Part shown: one piece after another, positions 43,017 to 57,658 of the stretch
Layout of the letters: every line of letters begins with the position of its first letter
Numbering within the stretch: the stretch's first letter is position 1
From: Cryphonectria parasitica EP155
Taxonomy: Eukaryota; Ascomycota; Sordariomycetes; Diaporthales; Cryphonectriaceae
Assembly: GCF_011745365.1 (NCBI RefSeq)
Contig: NW_024468919.1
Span: 372,001 to 436,000 of the forward strand
Length of the DNA stretch: 64,000 nt
Direction of reading: 5' to 3'
Program-made: the position numbers and the translations under genes
The notes under the pieces: model-generated
What the model was told of the DNA's origin: nothing
The model's database searches: none
Seen by the model: the letters and a program-made list of their open reading frames with translations, nothing else

Positions 43017-45909
43017 ATGTGTTACTTTCACCAGACTAGGTGGAGATGTGGGTACTGGAAATGGGGAAACTTCGTGCAGCAGTGCAATAAGGAGTACCGG
43101 ACTGGTGAGACGTGTGGCCGAAAGTTCGTTTACGATACCAACTATAAGAACCAGGATTGCAGGCTGTGCGAAGACATGCGTAAGAAACAGCGCCGGTATT
43201 CAAAGATGGCCCAAGACGTGGAGCGGTGGAGGAGGGAGGGTAATCGGAAGGCGACAATCGCGAAGGCCGAGTGTGATATGGTGGATATCCGGGAAGCAAT
43301 AACGAAAATTGAGGGAGAGCATACGAAGAGACTGATGATGATCGACGGCGACTACACTGACAGAGGTTCAGTCTCCGCGGAACAGTCTTCAGAATCCATC
43401 GGTGCGCTATCAACCGCTCATCCCACCACTTTTGAGCCCGTGGTACTTCCCATCATAGAATCCCGTACAGACTGGGTTGGAGCGCTGTCGGATTTTGCCC
43501 CTGAAAGCACGGTTGGAGTTGCCCAACATGTGCGGGAGCCCATCCAAGTGAAGACGGAAGGACCGGTGGCCCTACTTGGCAGACGCAAACAAGACACTTC
43601 TTCCCCAACCCTCGGCAGCGACCACTTGGTGAAATTCGAGGCTCTTTCCGGCATTGGGGCCGCTTTTCACCCAGCCTCCCCTCCGCCTCACTCGGTACTA
43701 CCGACTATTCTGGATCTCAAAGCGCGACCGACACAACACAACGCTCACTACACTGCTGAGTCGACTGACTGCTCGACAACGATTCCCGACCCTGATGCCC
43801 ACAGACGGCACACGATCGCGAAAGCCATTACTGATCCACATGCTGGACTGCCAGACACCTACGAGAATAGGCCATCCAAAATCATCGCATTCTTATCCAA
43901 GCACAAGCTGGCCCAGACCAACGAAGTGAGGCCATCAGAGGTCGTTGGTGATCAAAGAGTATCCGAGAAAGCCATCTTGCAGGTTGAAAGACCGGACTCG
44001 ATCACTAATGTATTGAGTCCTCAAGGACCTGTGGGCTCCTTCACATCCTCAGACGATGAGTCCTTCGTCGCCAAGGCCCCTGAGGACCCGAAAAAGCAGA
44101 TGCTGGACAGACTTTTGACAGCATTTGATCTCCTTTGGGATGAGACATGGACGGCGAGGACATTCAATTCGGGCGACAGTCCTTCAGGCGGCAACCACAG
44201 AACCTTCGCTTCCAGTCAGAGTGGCTACACGAACGCTACGACTGAGAAGAGGAAGAGGAAGCCTGAAAATGATGGCGACGACAATAATGAGGAAGCGCCC
44301 AGAGAACATGCACTTCCACCACAGGATCAGAGCGAGCCCGCGGATCCGAGAACTCGGAGACTCGCGTGTCCGTATCATCAACGAAACCCGGATAGGCATA
44401 CTTCCATAAGATCCTGCAAGGGCCTTGGCTTCTTGGGAGCTCATAGAGTCAAGTAAGCAAGTGTGCTCTTCACCTTGACGCCGTTCTAACTGTGAGCGAC
44501 AGAGAACACTTATACAACCATCACGAATTGCCTATTCGCTGTCCGAGGTGCCTCGAAACTTTTCCAACACAGTTAAACCTTGATAATCACCATAGGCAGG
44601 ATGAGCGATGTGAAAAAAAGACAGAACATATACCACGCGAGGGCTTCAACCATGAGCAGAAGACTCGTCTCAAGAAAAAGATGCAAGGCTCAGACGAACA
44701 CAAATGGCGCACTATATATCGAGTGCTTTTTCCAAATGACCGCGAGGAAGATATTCCTTCACCATGTTAGTATGATGCGTGCTGTTCTTGAGCCTGAGAT
44801 CCCCTTGTAGGTAATGTGGTAGCTGGCCAAGGTAGCTGACGTCTGGTGCAGATGTGTATGACACAAGAGGAACAGGCGAACTCGAGAAGTATGTCAGTTT
44901 CATGGGAAGGGAGACAAAGAGACGAGTACGACAGAAGATTGAGAAGGCGATCAACGTGGAACTAGCTCCGCTGGAGCGAGAATTACTTTTGAAACTCCCG
45001 GACCTAGTATTCGAGACGCAGCAAGAGATCTATCACGACTACCGGAGTGCGAAAGCTGCACCGCCAGCTCCAAACCCACCGCTGTCGAGCGCTGGCCTAT
45101 CAAACCCCAGAGCAATGGCATCACCCAAAGACCTTTTGAGCCCATTGAATCCAAAAACGTTGTCAACCGAATTGGCCACATGCGATCCAACCATGCTAGA
45201 GTGGTATTTTCAGCAATTCCTACCAGATATCGAAGTTTCACAATATTGGCCACAACTGGAAGAGCAAGCGTCTCTTTACGACCAGGGCCTGGCTCCAGAG
45301 ACAGATGGGGAACGCGCCGCGCGGGAGGCATTTCAGCAGGACCACCCCGGGGCCATCGAGCGAATACCGACGTCTGCAACTGGTCTCAGATGCGGCTGGG
45401 AGTCTCTAGTCCGTTCTTGGCAGTCCTTGCGCGATCAATTGGAACGACAGGTTAGGTTACTGTATGGCGACATTACGGTGGACGACCTCGACAGGGTATA
45501 CCGGCGCGAGGCTGTTCGAAACCCGGATTTCCTCATGGAAAATTACAACATGTTTCGAATCGACCAGATGGCAATCGTATTATCGGTGCTGCTTTTCGAG
45601 TTGTTTGGCATTCATGTCCAACTGGGATATGTTCACCCACACAGAGGCCAGGCTTACTTCGCCGTGTTGGTTCCCTATCAGGAGGGCGTTCAGCCGAACT
45701 TCCGGCTCTGGGTTTTCAACAACAACGCTTCAGCAGCGGATTGGAATAATGCTCACTTTGAGGGGATTCGCGATGCGGATAACTCGAGAGGTCTATGGCA
45801 TGTGAGCTGCGAGGACGAGGATAGAGAAGAGGGGTGTGAGTCCTGTGCCTTGGATGAGCAGCTGAATGGCAAAAGCAAGGGCAAGGGCATCTGCCTCCAC
45901 AAACCCTAG
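43017..45909 (+). CDS. Large fungal C2H2-type zinc-finger-like protein
   Basis: Three exons, 43017-44452, 44503-44765 and 44852-45909, with phases adding up to 918 residues. The N-terminus has a compact Cys/Trp-rich motif (MCYFHQTRWRCGYWKWGNF, then QQCNKEYRTGETCGRKFVY and CRLC) that I recognise from many uncharacterised fungal proteins, followed by a basic coiled-coil (EDMRKKQRRYSKMAQDVERW). After a long disordered middle, the zinc-finger-like core spans the first intron: RRLACPYHQRNPDRHTS, CKGLGFLGAHRVKEHLYNHH, LPIRCPRCLETFPTQLNLDN, HHRQDERCEKK. The Cys/His spacing is C2H2-like. It continues with WRTIYRVLFPNDREEDIPSP, the usual tail of this family, and a further C-terminal domain of about 350 residues. 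DNA or protein binding is presumed. Introns have standard sites (first branch TTCTAAC). Confidence 0.82.
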
Positions 45910-46810
45910 CGACAGGAGGGTTGAGTTGGATCTCAAGTGTCAGAGAATGCCACAATGACTGCAGAGGTGTCTTAGGGCAGCTAGCTGTTGAAGCTTCTCA
46001 CAAGTCGGATGTAGGGTAACGACTCTGACCTGACATATTGGGTGTTAGGACTGGGCCCGCTGTATATACTACTATAGCGGGACAATATGCAGGAGGCGGA
46101 GGGAACCTATGCGCAGCTTTACACAGTGATCCATGCGAAGACCGCGAGCTCGATACTCTCTAGGATCATCTTCATTTTTCCTTCCCCCCTCCCCCCCTTT
46201 TTTTTTTTGTTTTTCTTCTTTTCTTTTTTTCTTCTTTGCCGTTCTTCTTTTCTTCATCTCTTTCTCTCTTGTCGGCACACCTTTTTTTTCCTTTTTTTCT
46301 TCTTCTTTTCCTTTGGCCCTTACAACGTCCGAAGGTCACTGACCTGGGAAGTCTTTTCGTACATCTTGACAACGAATCCCAGCAGGCGATAAGAGGTGAA
46401 TTAATGCCTTGAAAAGTAGTGATTATCATATGTGTTTTGCACATTATGGCTTGGGTATCAGACAATATGTGCCAAAGCATAACAGACATTAAGTACTGTC
46501 GTGTGTTGCTCGGGGAGAACATCTATCTCCTCTTCTTGTCTCTACTTTTCTCCTTGTAGCGACTCTTCTTACCATAATGCCAAAATGGTCAATGGCCATG
46601 CCTGCCAACCGAACGCCTGGTTGAAATCCGTCACCAAAGCGCATCAGCTTTCCGACTGCTGAAAAATGGCTCACTCGAACCAAACCGTCAACATCTCCCA
46701 TCATTCATGGATGCGTCCAAGACATACGCTCAGCGTATGATCAGTCATCCAGGGTATAAATCCTATCTGCTCCTAGTCGTGCTTTTTCAACGTTCACTGT
46801 CTCGCTTTGC
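45910..46810. other. Intergenic between zinc-finger protein and Zn2Cys6 regulator
   Basis: About 0.9 kb, shared 3' region of two convergent genes. A pyrimidine-rich tract of about 130 bases lies at 46180-46310 and was not coding. No gene seen. Confidence 0.45.
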
Positions 46811-49800
46811 CTAGTACAGTAACTCGAAGCCAGCCTCCCTCAACATGTCCCCGCTGGGAAGCATGGGCCGTCCCTGCATCGGAAACGGCCAAAACAGTGG
46901 GTTCTCCATAGAATCCCCGACTTTGGTGGTGACCGTCGGATTCATCGACTGTACAGTAGGCTCCGACAACGGTGGTGGTGGCGGCGGCGGAGGAGGCCCG
47001 TTGCTGCTGCTGCCAGTGCCAAAGGTCGAGACGTAATCCTGCTCACGCACGTTAGGCGTGAAGAAGTTCAGGCTGTGCGTCACGGGCCGCGTGCCGTACT
47101 CTGGATTCTTCATCCTGCTCCCAAGCTGCTGACGTTGCTGCTGACGTTGCTGCTGACCTGGGGCCTGACCGCCGCCGCCGCCGCCGGGACCGCCGCCGCC
47201 GGTGGTGGTCGCTACGCCCTCGTCCTCCTTCTCCTCCTCCAACCTGCGTTTCGTGTCCACATCGATCTCGATGTTCCACTTCTTGGCGAGGTAGCGCAGG
47301 ATGTTGAGGGCCTGTTCTGCGAAGTGGTGGCATGGTGCCATTTCCGTCAGGTCGGCGATGCCCTGGTTGATGGCCTTGGTCACCCGCTCGCCGATCTCCT
47401 CGGAGGAGGGTGTGCCGAGCTGCGAGTCCACCTGCGGCTTGGCGCGCAGTCCTCGTGCTGCGTCGGCCGCGGCGATCGCTAGGTGCATGATGGAAGACGT
47501 GAGAACAAAGTATGGCACAAACGATGGAGTCCGCCGTAGGGTGTAGAGTTGGGAGTAGGAACGAAGGAGCCCCTGGATGGCATCCGCCGCCTGGCAGCAG
47601 ACGTCCCGTGGGGAGATGCTCGAGCCAATGATCCGGAGCTTTATAAACGGTCGGAAGAGAAGTAGTATAGCAAAATGGTAGTACATGCTGCGTTAGTGTG
47701 TAGGTCAGTAGCTAGCTTCGCCAGGCGGTGGGGGAGAAGGGCGAGAGAGCAAAAGAGAGAGATAGAGAGACAGAGAGAGACAGAGAAAGAGGCGCAGAGG
47801 GTGGGAGCGGTGAACGTACTGGGCGAAGAGGACGGCTGGGGTGAAGTTGTGTCCCAGCCGGAGTACCTCGGGTATCCTGTCATACCAGTTCAGAAACTGG
47901 GTGTAGATGTTTAGAAGGTCGCGGCTGGATAAGGGTCGTCCTGGCGAGTGCAGAATGTACAGCGCCTGATGTACCAGCTCGCTCAGCTCACAGAAGCACT
48001 TGTAGACAGAGCGAACGTTAGACGGCTGCTCACAGGAGCGCTGTAGAGGCACGCCTAAAGCCAATCGTTCCATTAGCATACAGGCAGCAATTTATCATAT
48101 GATTAGGAACCGCAGCGCTCGAGATACATACCGTCGTCAGTGTATGGTATCCAGACCGAGGCCTCAATGTCCCCTATGATGGTAGGCTTCGGCGGTAAGG
48201 ACGGATAACATGAACATTGCGGAAGAGAACCGGTGGCCAGAGACCAAGCGCTGTGTGTGGGTGTGGGTGTGCTTGGTTAGTAAAAGTTGCCGTGGCCGGG
48301 TCAAACATAGATCCTGCAACTGGTGAGAGGGGGGAAAGAGTGTGTCTTGGAGAGCTACTCACTGGTCCAGGGAGAAGGCACCCCAGAAAGTAGCAGCCTG
48401 TACTGCGACCTCGTCGGGATCACCGGATGCGTTGCTCACATGGTGCAGGCCCATCTCGATAGCCAGACGGATGCTCTGGCCGGCGTAGTACCAGCTTTCC
48501 GAGTCCCTACCACAGCTGGCCTCCCGGATCGACATAATCCCCAGTGCCTGTATGGTGGTGAGGCTGTGATGGTCTTCTTCCTGGTGGTACAGCCGCTGGC
48601 ACTCGGTGAAGAAGTGGTCCCCTGACGAATACGGGTCGTCTGGGTTGGCCAGGGTGCTGGGCTGGCGCGAGAACCGACAGCCCAGGGCCAGCAGGGCGTT
48701 GACGAGCATCGGGGAGCAGAAGCGTTGACGGCCGGCCTGGAAGTCCTTGAGGAAGTGTTCCTTGCTCAGGGAAGCAAAAGTCGGGTACTCCCAGCAAAAG
48801 TACAGCATCAGCAGGTGCTGCACGAGCGCCTTGTCAGAGGTGATGCCGGTCCAGGTTGTGGCTGGGATATGCATCTCTGGTATGTCGGAGGCCATGGGGC
48901 GTTCCGGGCCCCGATAGCTCGCCCCTTCTCCCTCGTGTATCTGCGCACGGCTATTGTCCTCCACCCAACGGCCGACCCTTGTCTGCGGCTGATGCCCGGG
49001 CAGCGGCCAGCTCGAGACGTCGGGGTGTGAGTTGCTCCTGCCGGACTGTGCCTGGCTGGTCGCCGAGAAGTGGGAATGGGAGCCCCAAGGGCTATTCGGA
49101 TCGATTTCTGGCCTGGCACTCTGAGGGTGGGCCGTCGAGACGGGGCTGAGGGTCGTACTGCCAGGACCACCGCCGCTGCCGCCCAGGCCCGCGATGTTGG
49201 GCGTAAACGAGTTCGTACTCACGCCGGTGAAGGCGGCCATGGGGGTGAAGTTGGCTCCTCCCATCGCAGCAGCCGAGGGATGGCCGCTAAAGGTGTGCAT
49301 CATGGGGCTGACGACGGGCGATTGGTGGTGGCTGCTGCTGAGCCATTCTGATATGGCCTCGACGCTCTGGCCGGCGCGCAGGCGGCGCACAACTTCCTCC
49401 CACTGGTCATGGCGGGCGAGGGCAGATAGGACGGACTCGTTCGAGCGCTGCTGGCGGCGGAGGTGTTCGATCTCGGTGCGGAGGTTCTCTTTCGACTGGC
49501 GTACGGGGATCTCGTAGATACACTCCACATCCTTCTGGGCCTTGCACCTGGCGCAGGGTCTGACACCATCGCACTAGACAATCAAATCATGAGACAAGAG
49601 CGTGTTAGCCATACCCGAGGGGGGTTGGTGGCGGTGGCGGGGCGAACGACGACGAGGAGAGGTGAGCAAGCTTTTTAAAAGGAGGGGGGGGAGGCCGAGA
49701 GATTGGAGGAACGGGATAGAAGAGGACGGCGTTCAGTTTTGCTCACCTTGGCCCGCTTCTTGCGACACTCGGTACAAGCGTTGGGGGTGACGACGCCCAG

Positions 49801-50112
49801 GCCACGACGACGTTTTGAAGACGCTGGACCAGCGGAAGAAGCTGGGGCGACGGAACCTGAGGCTGTCGCATTGGGAGTGCCAGAGGTGCCCGAGGCGGAG
49901 GAGGAATCGAACTGCCCAGGCGTTCCAGAGGCAATGGGCCACGAAGGGGGAGGAGGTGGAGGCCCGGGCGTGGTGTTGGCGGTGGTAGCAGTTGTTGTAG
50001 TAGCATGAATGGTCGAGCTGGGCGTTACAGAGCGCTCATGAGAGGGAGGAGGGGATTGCTGTGGTGGTGGTGGTTGTTGCTGCTGTGGGGAATCCTCATC
50101 CATTGGATCCAT
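46811..50112 (-). CDS. Zn(II)2Cys6 transcription factor with fungal-specific regulatory domain
   Basis: Five exons (50112-49747, 49573-48363, 48250-48132, 48054-47820, 47687-46811), phase-consistent, encode 935 residues. The zinc cluster is split by the first intron: NACTECRKKRAK, then CDGVRPCARCKAQKDVECIY, with six cysteines as required. A coiled-coil linker (RTEIEHLRRQQRSNE) follows and a Zn2Cys6 regulatory domain (fungal_trans) spans about residues 330-680 (HLLMLYFCWEYPTFASL, EHFLKDFQAG, LALGCRFS, QEEDHHSLTTIQALGIMSI, WYYAGQSIRLAIEMGLH, LLLFRPFI). N-terminus and C-terminus are low complexity (poly-Q, poly-P, poly-G). It resembles regulators often labelled nitrate-assimilation NirA-like in fungi, but this label is only by overall pattern. 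Nuclear; binds CGG-type sites. It is divergent from the kinase gene 5.7 kb away. Target genes unknown. Confidence 0.9.
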
Positions 50113-52783
50113 GCTGGAGGGGAATGAAAGCTCACGGAGCCCGTCTCGAGGTGATGTCACGTCGAGTGGCAAACAGTAACAGAAGGCACGCGCGGGTGGG
50201 TGTACTGGACAGGCATGAGGCAAGCCTACGTGATAACACGATACATTGTAGGAACAGAGAACCCCGAGGTTGAAAGAAGATGATTAGGACGGAATAGAAA
50301 TGCTTGGATGGGATGGGTTGGGTTGGGTTGGGTCAGGATGCGATGGGGTTGTGTGACGACAATTGTTGCTTTTGCTCTGTGCTTTTCTCTCCTTCCCACT
50401 TCCCCAGACGGGCCTTGCAACATATTCAACGAAAGCTTGCAGCAACCTTTCTTCAGGACCTTGAATCCCTGCATATGATGGAGCAAGGATTCTCGGGAGG
50501 AGGGGTACACTTTTTTACCTGAACAGAACATCACTTCGGTACTAGTACCAGGAGAGGGGCTGCAGCGTCATTCAGCAATAAGCCGGCATGGCTTGTTTAG
50601 GTTGGTGCCAAGGTTCCTGGCTGGCAGGAAGGCCAGGGGAATATGGACTAATACCTGACAGACAGGCAGGCAGACTTGCTTTTCCCCTGCTCTCTCATCA
50701 GGAAGATCTTTTGGAGGGATATTGGCAGATAATCTTGACCCGATGTAGTAGGGACTTGGACTATTGTGTCATTATCACAACAGCGGAGATGGCCTGTGGC
50801 TGCCCTCCTTAGGTTGCAAGTACCAGAGCAGCCGTAGGTATTCAAAGTGTCCCATCTGCTTTTCCCAAGGCTTTCACACATTTCTTTCCCCTTTTTGTGA
50901 TGCTCCAGATTTCTACTTCAGAAATCATATCAAGACCAACTTTTTCTTGGCTCAAAATCTTGATGTTCCGGATGACCCTGACGGTCAAGCTATTCCTCCA
51001 CATCTGGCACACCTGGGCCATTCTGCTCACACCTCTACAATAACTCCTATAGTGGATTCATGCAGCTGCTGGCCAACATGGAAGTTGATCTGAGGACATT
51101 ACATAGTAATTGTCTACAATATCTGAGCACATGAGAGCCAATCAGTAAACGAGAGACGGAGAAAACCTCAGTCAATAAATTCGATGAGTGTGAGAGCTGG
51201 GCTTTGCTTCGGGAGGCCGAAAGTGGGTCCCCGGGCCGGGCATGTGCGGAGGTGGTCCGAAGATCGTGAGGCATCCCATGATGCCCGTAGGAGAGAGTCT
51301 AGATGATTGTAAGGGCAAGGGAGAGGATGTGGCTTACATATAATAGCATGGTCTCAGGTGTGTGAAAGGTGTGTGTGTGTGTGTGTGTGTGTGGAGAGGG
51401 ACATATAGGAGGACTGGAGTGTAGATATTCTTGGCTCGATCACAGGCTGGCAGCATCTGCCCACAGCTGGCTGAACATGATGACCTCGCCCCCCCCCCCC
51501 TTTTTCGTCATTGTATTCAAGACAATTTGAAGACAATACCTGCCAGATCAAAGCCAGTTAGTACTGTATTCTTACGATGATTTTAAAGAGGAAATAGTCC
51601 CACCTGCAGGTCTCAGGTGTTGTGGCAGGGGTGAGGGAAATAAAGAAAGAGAGAGGAGACGGTGGTGGAAATAAGAATCGATAATTACATATTTTGCTAA
51701 GGGCATTTGATGATCGTGTTCGTGAATATATCTTTTGTTATTTTGTTTTCTCCAGTGGTACTGGATGTCTCCCCTTATCATGATCCTGATCTTATCACTA
51801 TCAACAGGTTAACCATCATTCGTTTCTTTTCTCCCTTGCCACCAACCACTGTTGTCCTTGAATCACCACCCCCTCCTCACCCCGGCCCTCCTCATTATAT
51901 CTGACCACATCCTTAAAAAAAGAACAAAAACACAACCCCCAAAAACCACCTCCCCTTTTTTCCTAAAGACATATTTTGTAAGACATAGCAAAACAAGAAG
52001 ACAGAACCAGCCACCCTCATTCTCCCCCTCACCCTCAACCACCCATCTGACCTCGATCTGGACCCCTAGGCCTGCAGACAAGGCCCCATCTTCTCAACCT
52101 CCACCTTCCATCAGCACGTCAGCGCTGCGGCCCCACTGCGATTGCAGGCAACTCGAACTAACTCAATCACTTAAGAGGGCCAACTCGGTGATTGTTGATC
52201 TGACAGAGCAGAGTTCTTCACTCATTCACCGCCTGCAGTCAGCATTTGTTGAAGGCAACCTTCTAGTTGTTGCATTCTCTGACCATAATCATTGTCTCCT
52301 TTAAATAAACTGGCAATCTGGGAACAACAGCGCCTGCATTGGGTTGGGCTTGCATCCATATCGTCATCCTTCACCAAGAATGCCAACTCGTTAAACGCCA
52401 CACTGTTACATCACATCGGATCACATCACACAGCGCCACCTTGTCCTGTTCCATTCTTTCTACATTGTCATTCGACCAGCATCATATCGACATCAATACA
52501 AGACGCGCTCTGTACAGCCCTAGACGACTTCAAAGTGGTCCAGAAAGCAAAAGCAAGAGTGGACAAGCACAGATCGCCGTATAACGTGTAGCGCTGGTCC
52601 TGGCGCGTTTCCAGCCACCAGTGCAGGGTTCAAGTCAGGCTGAGAGAGCAGGCTGAGGGCCAGGCTCAGGTGCGGGTGCAAGATCAGGCTCTCGTTCTCT
52701 CTCTCTCTCTGCCCATCTCAGCTGCATCGACAGACAAGTGCACTCACATTCTACACACCCTCTCATGTACATCATCTCTCGAG

Positions 52784-53085
52784 ATGCAGTCACAGCAAAA
52801 GGATAGTCAGGCTGCTCCTGTGCAGGCACACACCAGCAGTGCCCCCTCACCATCCATCACCACCCCAGGCACAGCCAGTGGATCCATGACCATGACCACC
52901 GGTACTGGTCCCACCAACGGTAACAGTAGTGGTGATCATACTGCTGCTGCTACCACTGCTGTTGATGCCGTCTCTGCTACCAGTCATGACATCTCATCAC
53001 CATCGACAACAATGTCAGCAGCCACAGCAGCAGCCATCAACAAGAAGCGGAAGAAGGACGGCCTCAGGCCTATTATTACTACTGA
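52784..53085 (+). CDS. Candidate first exon of an unknown protein
   Basis: The frame starts at an ATG and encodes a Ser/Thr/Gly/Ala-rich stretch with a basic nuclear-localisation-like patch followed by an ordered end (INKKRKKDGLRPIITTE), which then meets a good donor GTATGT at 53086. I could not find a convincing second exon downstream, though several acceptors exist. It could be a real gene in the long intergenic region or a spurious frame in low-complexity DNA. Confidence 0.3.
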
Positions 53086-53555
53086 GTATGTACATCTACA
53101 TGTGTTTGATACCCTGCTTTCCTCCCCTTTCTTCTTTCGATTTGTTCTCCATTTTCTTTCTCTTCTCACATGCGTATTTTCATTCTGCCTATGTTGTTGC
53201 ACATGCATATGCTTGTTTCTTTTTATCTCAACCTCCTGCCTCATCATGATATAATGCGTCTCTAGTGAGGCATGTTGCAAGTAAAGTCTGGGTCTCGCAT
53301 ACCCCCCTCCCTGGTATGGATGTGCACTTCCTTTCCGTTGCCTTCTTCTCTCCTGCAGAATATAATGTTACTCTGCAGCCTGTCTCCCACTGCTACTACC
53401 ACCATCATTATGGACGTGTCCCGACTGTGTGATCAAGGGAACATATCTTGGTGATGGGAGTGGTGGGCATACAAGTCCGGCAGAGGATGGATTTGTGAGA
53501 GCAAAGATGATATAGAAAGTGGAGACAGAGGTAAGGTTGAGCAGGAAAAAGAAGG

Positions 53556-53592
<37 letters not shown>
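53556..53592 (+). repeat. (CAT)n triplet repeat, about 12-13 units
   Basis: A clean run of CAT triplets on the plus strand. In one frame it would encode poly-His or poly-Ser, in the opposite strand poly-Asp or poly-Met; no supported CDS uses it. Likely a polymorphic marker. Confidence 0.85.
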
Positions 53593-53593
<1 letters not shown>

Positions 53594-55736
53594 GCTCCAA
53601 GTGGATTCTTCAAGTATGGAGGAGGGGGCGGCACAGGGCACAGAGCACCCACAGCGCAGGGCAGAGAAAAGATCGGGAAAGGCACAGGGCACCAGGGGGT
53701 CCTCTGGAGGGGCTGGAGAGGCGCCCGTCCTTTGTGATCGGCCCAGCGGGGGTGGGAACCCCTGCAGCCCTGCCACCAGACTTGGTGGGTGGGGTTTTGA
53801 TGTCTTCATTAACTTACTGGGGCATACCACTGGGAAGGCGTCAGAACCTGACAGGTCCACTGCTGGTGCTCCTACCCTTCCTCTTGCTACTGCTGCTTCT
53901 ACTGCTAGACCGCGGCACAAGATCACCAGAATGTCATCGGTACTTTGCCTGGTGGTCATGGCCATCTTTCCCCCATCTTTTTGCGTTTCTTTCTCCTTTT
54001 TTTCTAATCCACCTTTGCTGGTTATGACCCAGTGGCCTGTGGCAGGTGGTAGTACCCAGTTCCCTGTGATCACTGATTAGTGGTCAGTGTCACTGGTCAG
54101 TGGGCTATAACACCTACCTAGACAGGGGCCGTGGCCATGGTCATCAGCGGGCGCTGGATGACAGGTCCAGACCCAGCTGGTTAGCGTGCTTCGGGTGCAC
54201 AAGCCCAGTCAAGGCAACATACCAGAGTTCACACTGAAAGTCTCACATACTCATTGAACTCACCTCACCCACCCCAATGAACCCCAAAAAAGGCACAAGA
54301 ACACACACACGCACACACACACATAGAGAGAGACATAGGCCCCCAAGGCCCGCCCACCCTACCTCAGGTGGATCCCTGGTCTGTGAAGCCCCCAGTTCAA
54401 CACCTTCAGAAGGCAGAAGTGAGTTCCACCTGAAAGTCTGAAGATCGCGGCCCCCGTCTAGACCCAATCTTCTTACTGTCATAGTAGAGAACCTACCCCC
54501 CTCCACCTGTGTTTCTGCGCCCTCCCTCTTTCTCACTCTTGTCCGTTGCATCCGCATCTGTAAAAACCCGCCCCTCATTTTTTTCTCAACTCTCCATCAT
54601 CCCACATCAAACCGTGTGTCCCTGCTCTGCTGCTGCATCCACCAGAGGACGGGAACCTTGGGCCTGGCCATTGCTTTGGCACCAGTGCTTGGTTTTCTCT
54701 GCTGTGTGGGCTGGCACATGGCAACAAACAGTTAGCGACACTTACCCTATTTTCCTTCTTCATCTTTACCATTGGTGACCTCTACTGTCGTCATCATCAC
54801 TCATTCTTCTCCTTCCTTTTTACCCCCCAACACAACAACCCAGCAACATCTCCCGACATCGACCTTGACACACTCAACAGCCCACCATCCCACCTCATCC
54901 TCCGTCCCCGCTCTTAACCCCTCCAAACCCTGTCTGCACAACCACAAGCGACAACAGCAACAATAACATTCATCACCGCCACCATTGTCCTCTGACCTAA
55001 TCCTCCTACCCTCACATTTACAATCACCCCCACACTCACATTCTCCTACATATCTCCTTCTTTCTTTCTCTGTTTCTCCTATACTACTGTCTACTACTGC
55101 TTCAATCAAAAATAAGGCATCAATTGCCTGGGCAGACCAATTGCCCCCGACCCCTCCTCCCAGTTTAGGGCCCTTCCCTCCTGCCTTACCAAACAAACCC
55201 AAACCCCAGCCACATAACACGCTCAGTCATGTTCAAGACCAAGAACAACTTACCTCCCCTGCGTGATCTTGATAAGAAGGACCCGATGCTCAAGACAAGG
55301 TTTTTAACCCCCCCCTCCCCCCACTCCTTCTCTTTCCTTGCGTCTGTCTTCTTCCCCTGCGCCACACCGAGCAGTGGCAGCACCAGCAGCAGCAGCAGCA
55401 GTGTGGCCTCCTCCGTACTGCCTTCCCTCCTCCTTCCCATCTCCTCGAAGCGCGGAAGTCAGGAGCGAGCAGCAGCAACACGAAGAGGAAGTTACCCACC
55501 TAAACAGGCGACGCTTGCCGTGTTTTGACTAGTGGTCTGGAACGCTTGGCTTGACCTGGCTGCATTCTTTTCCCTCTCTCTCACCCGTGCGCGCCAATCT
55601 GCGCGCCTTCACTCTTTTGCGACAGCGGGGCGCATTTTATCACAACAACGATCCCACCAACACCGCCATCAGCAACGTACATACCTACCTGCATAATACC
55701 CATTGTTCTTATTGCCGTCGTTGTCATTCTTCCTGA

Positions 55737-57658
<1,922 letters not shown>

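Noticed and set aside
46180..46310. T/C-rich tract as a coding segment
   Set aside because: Encodes only Phe/Ser/Leu runs; it is a pyrimidine tract between convergent genes.
53556..53592. CAT repeat as a CRISPR-like array or poly-His protein
   Set aside because: It is a simple triplet run without spacers and lies in no supported gene.
51852..55500. Series of Ser/Pro/Thr-rich open frames
   Set aside because: They arise from C/T-rich DNA that is open in several frames at once; only one exon with a good end and donor was kept, at low confidence.
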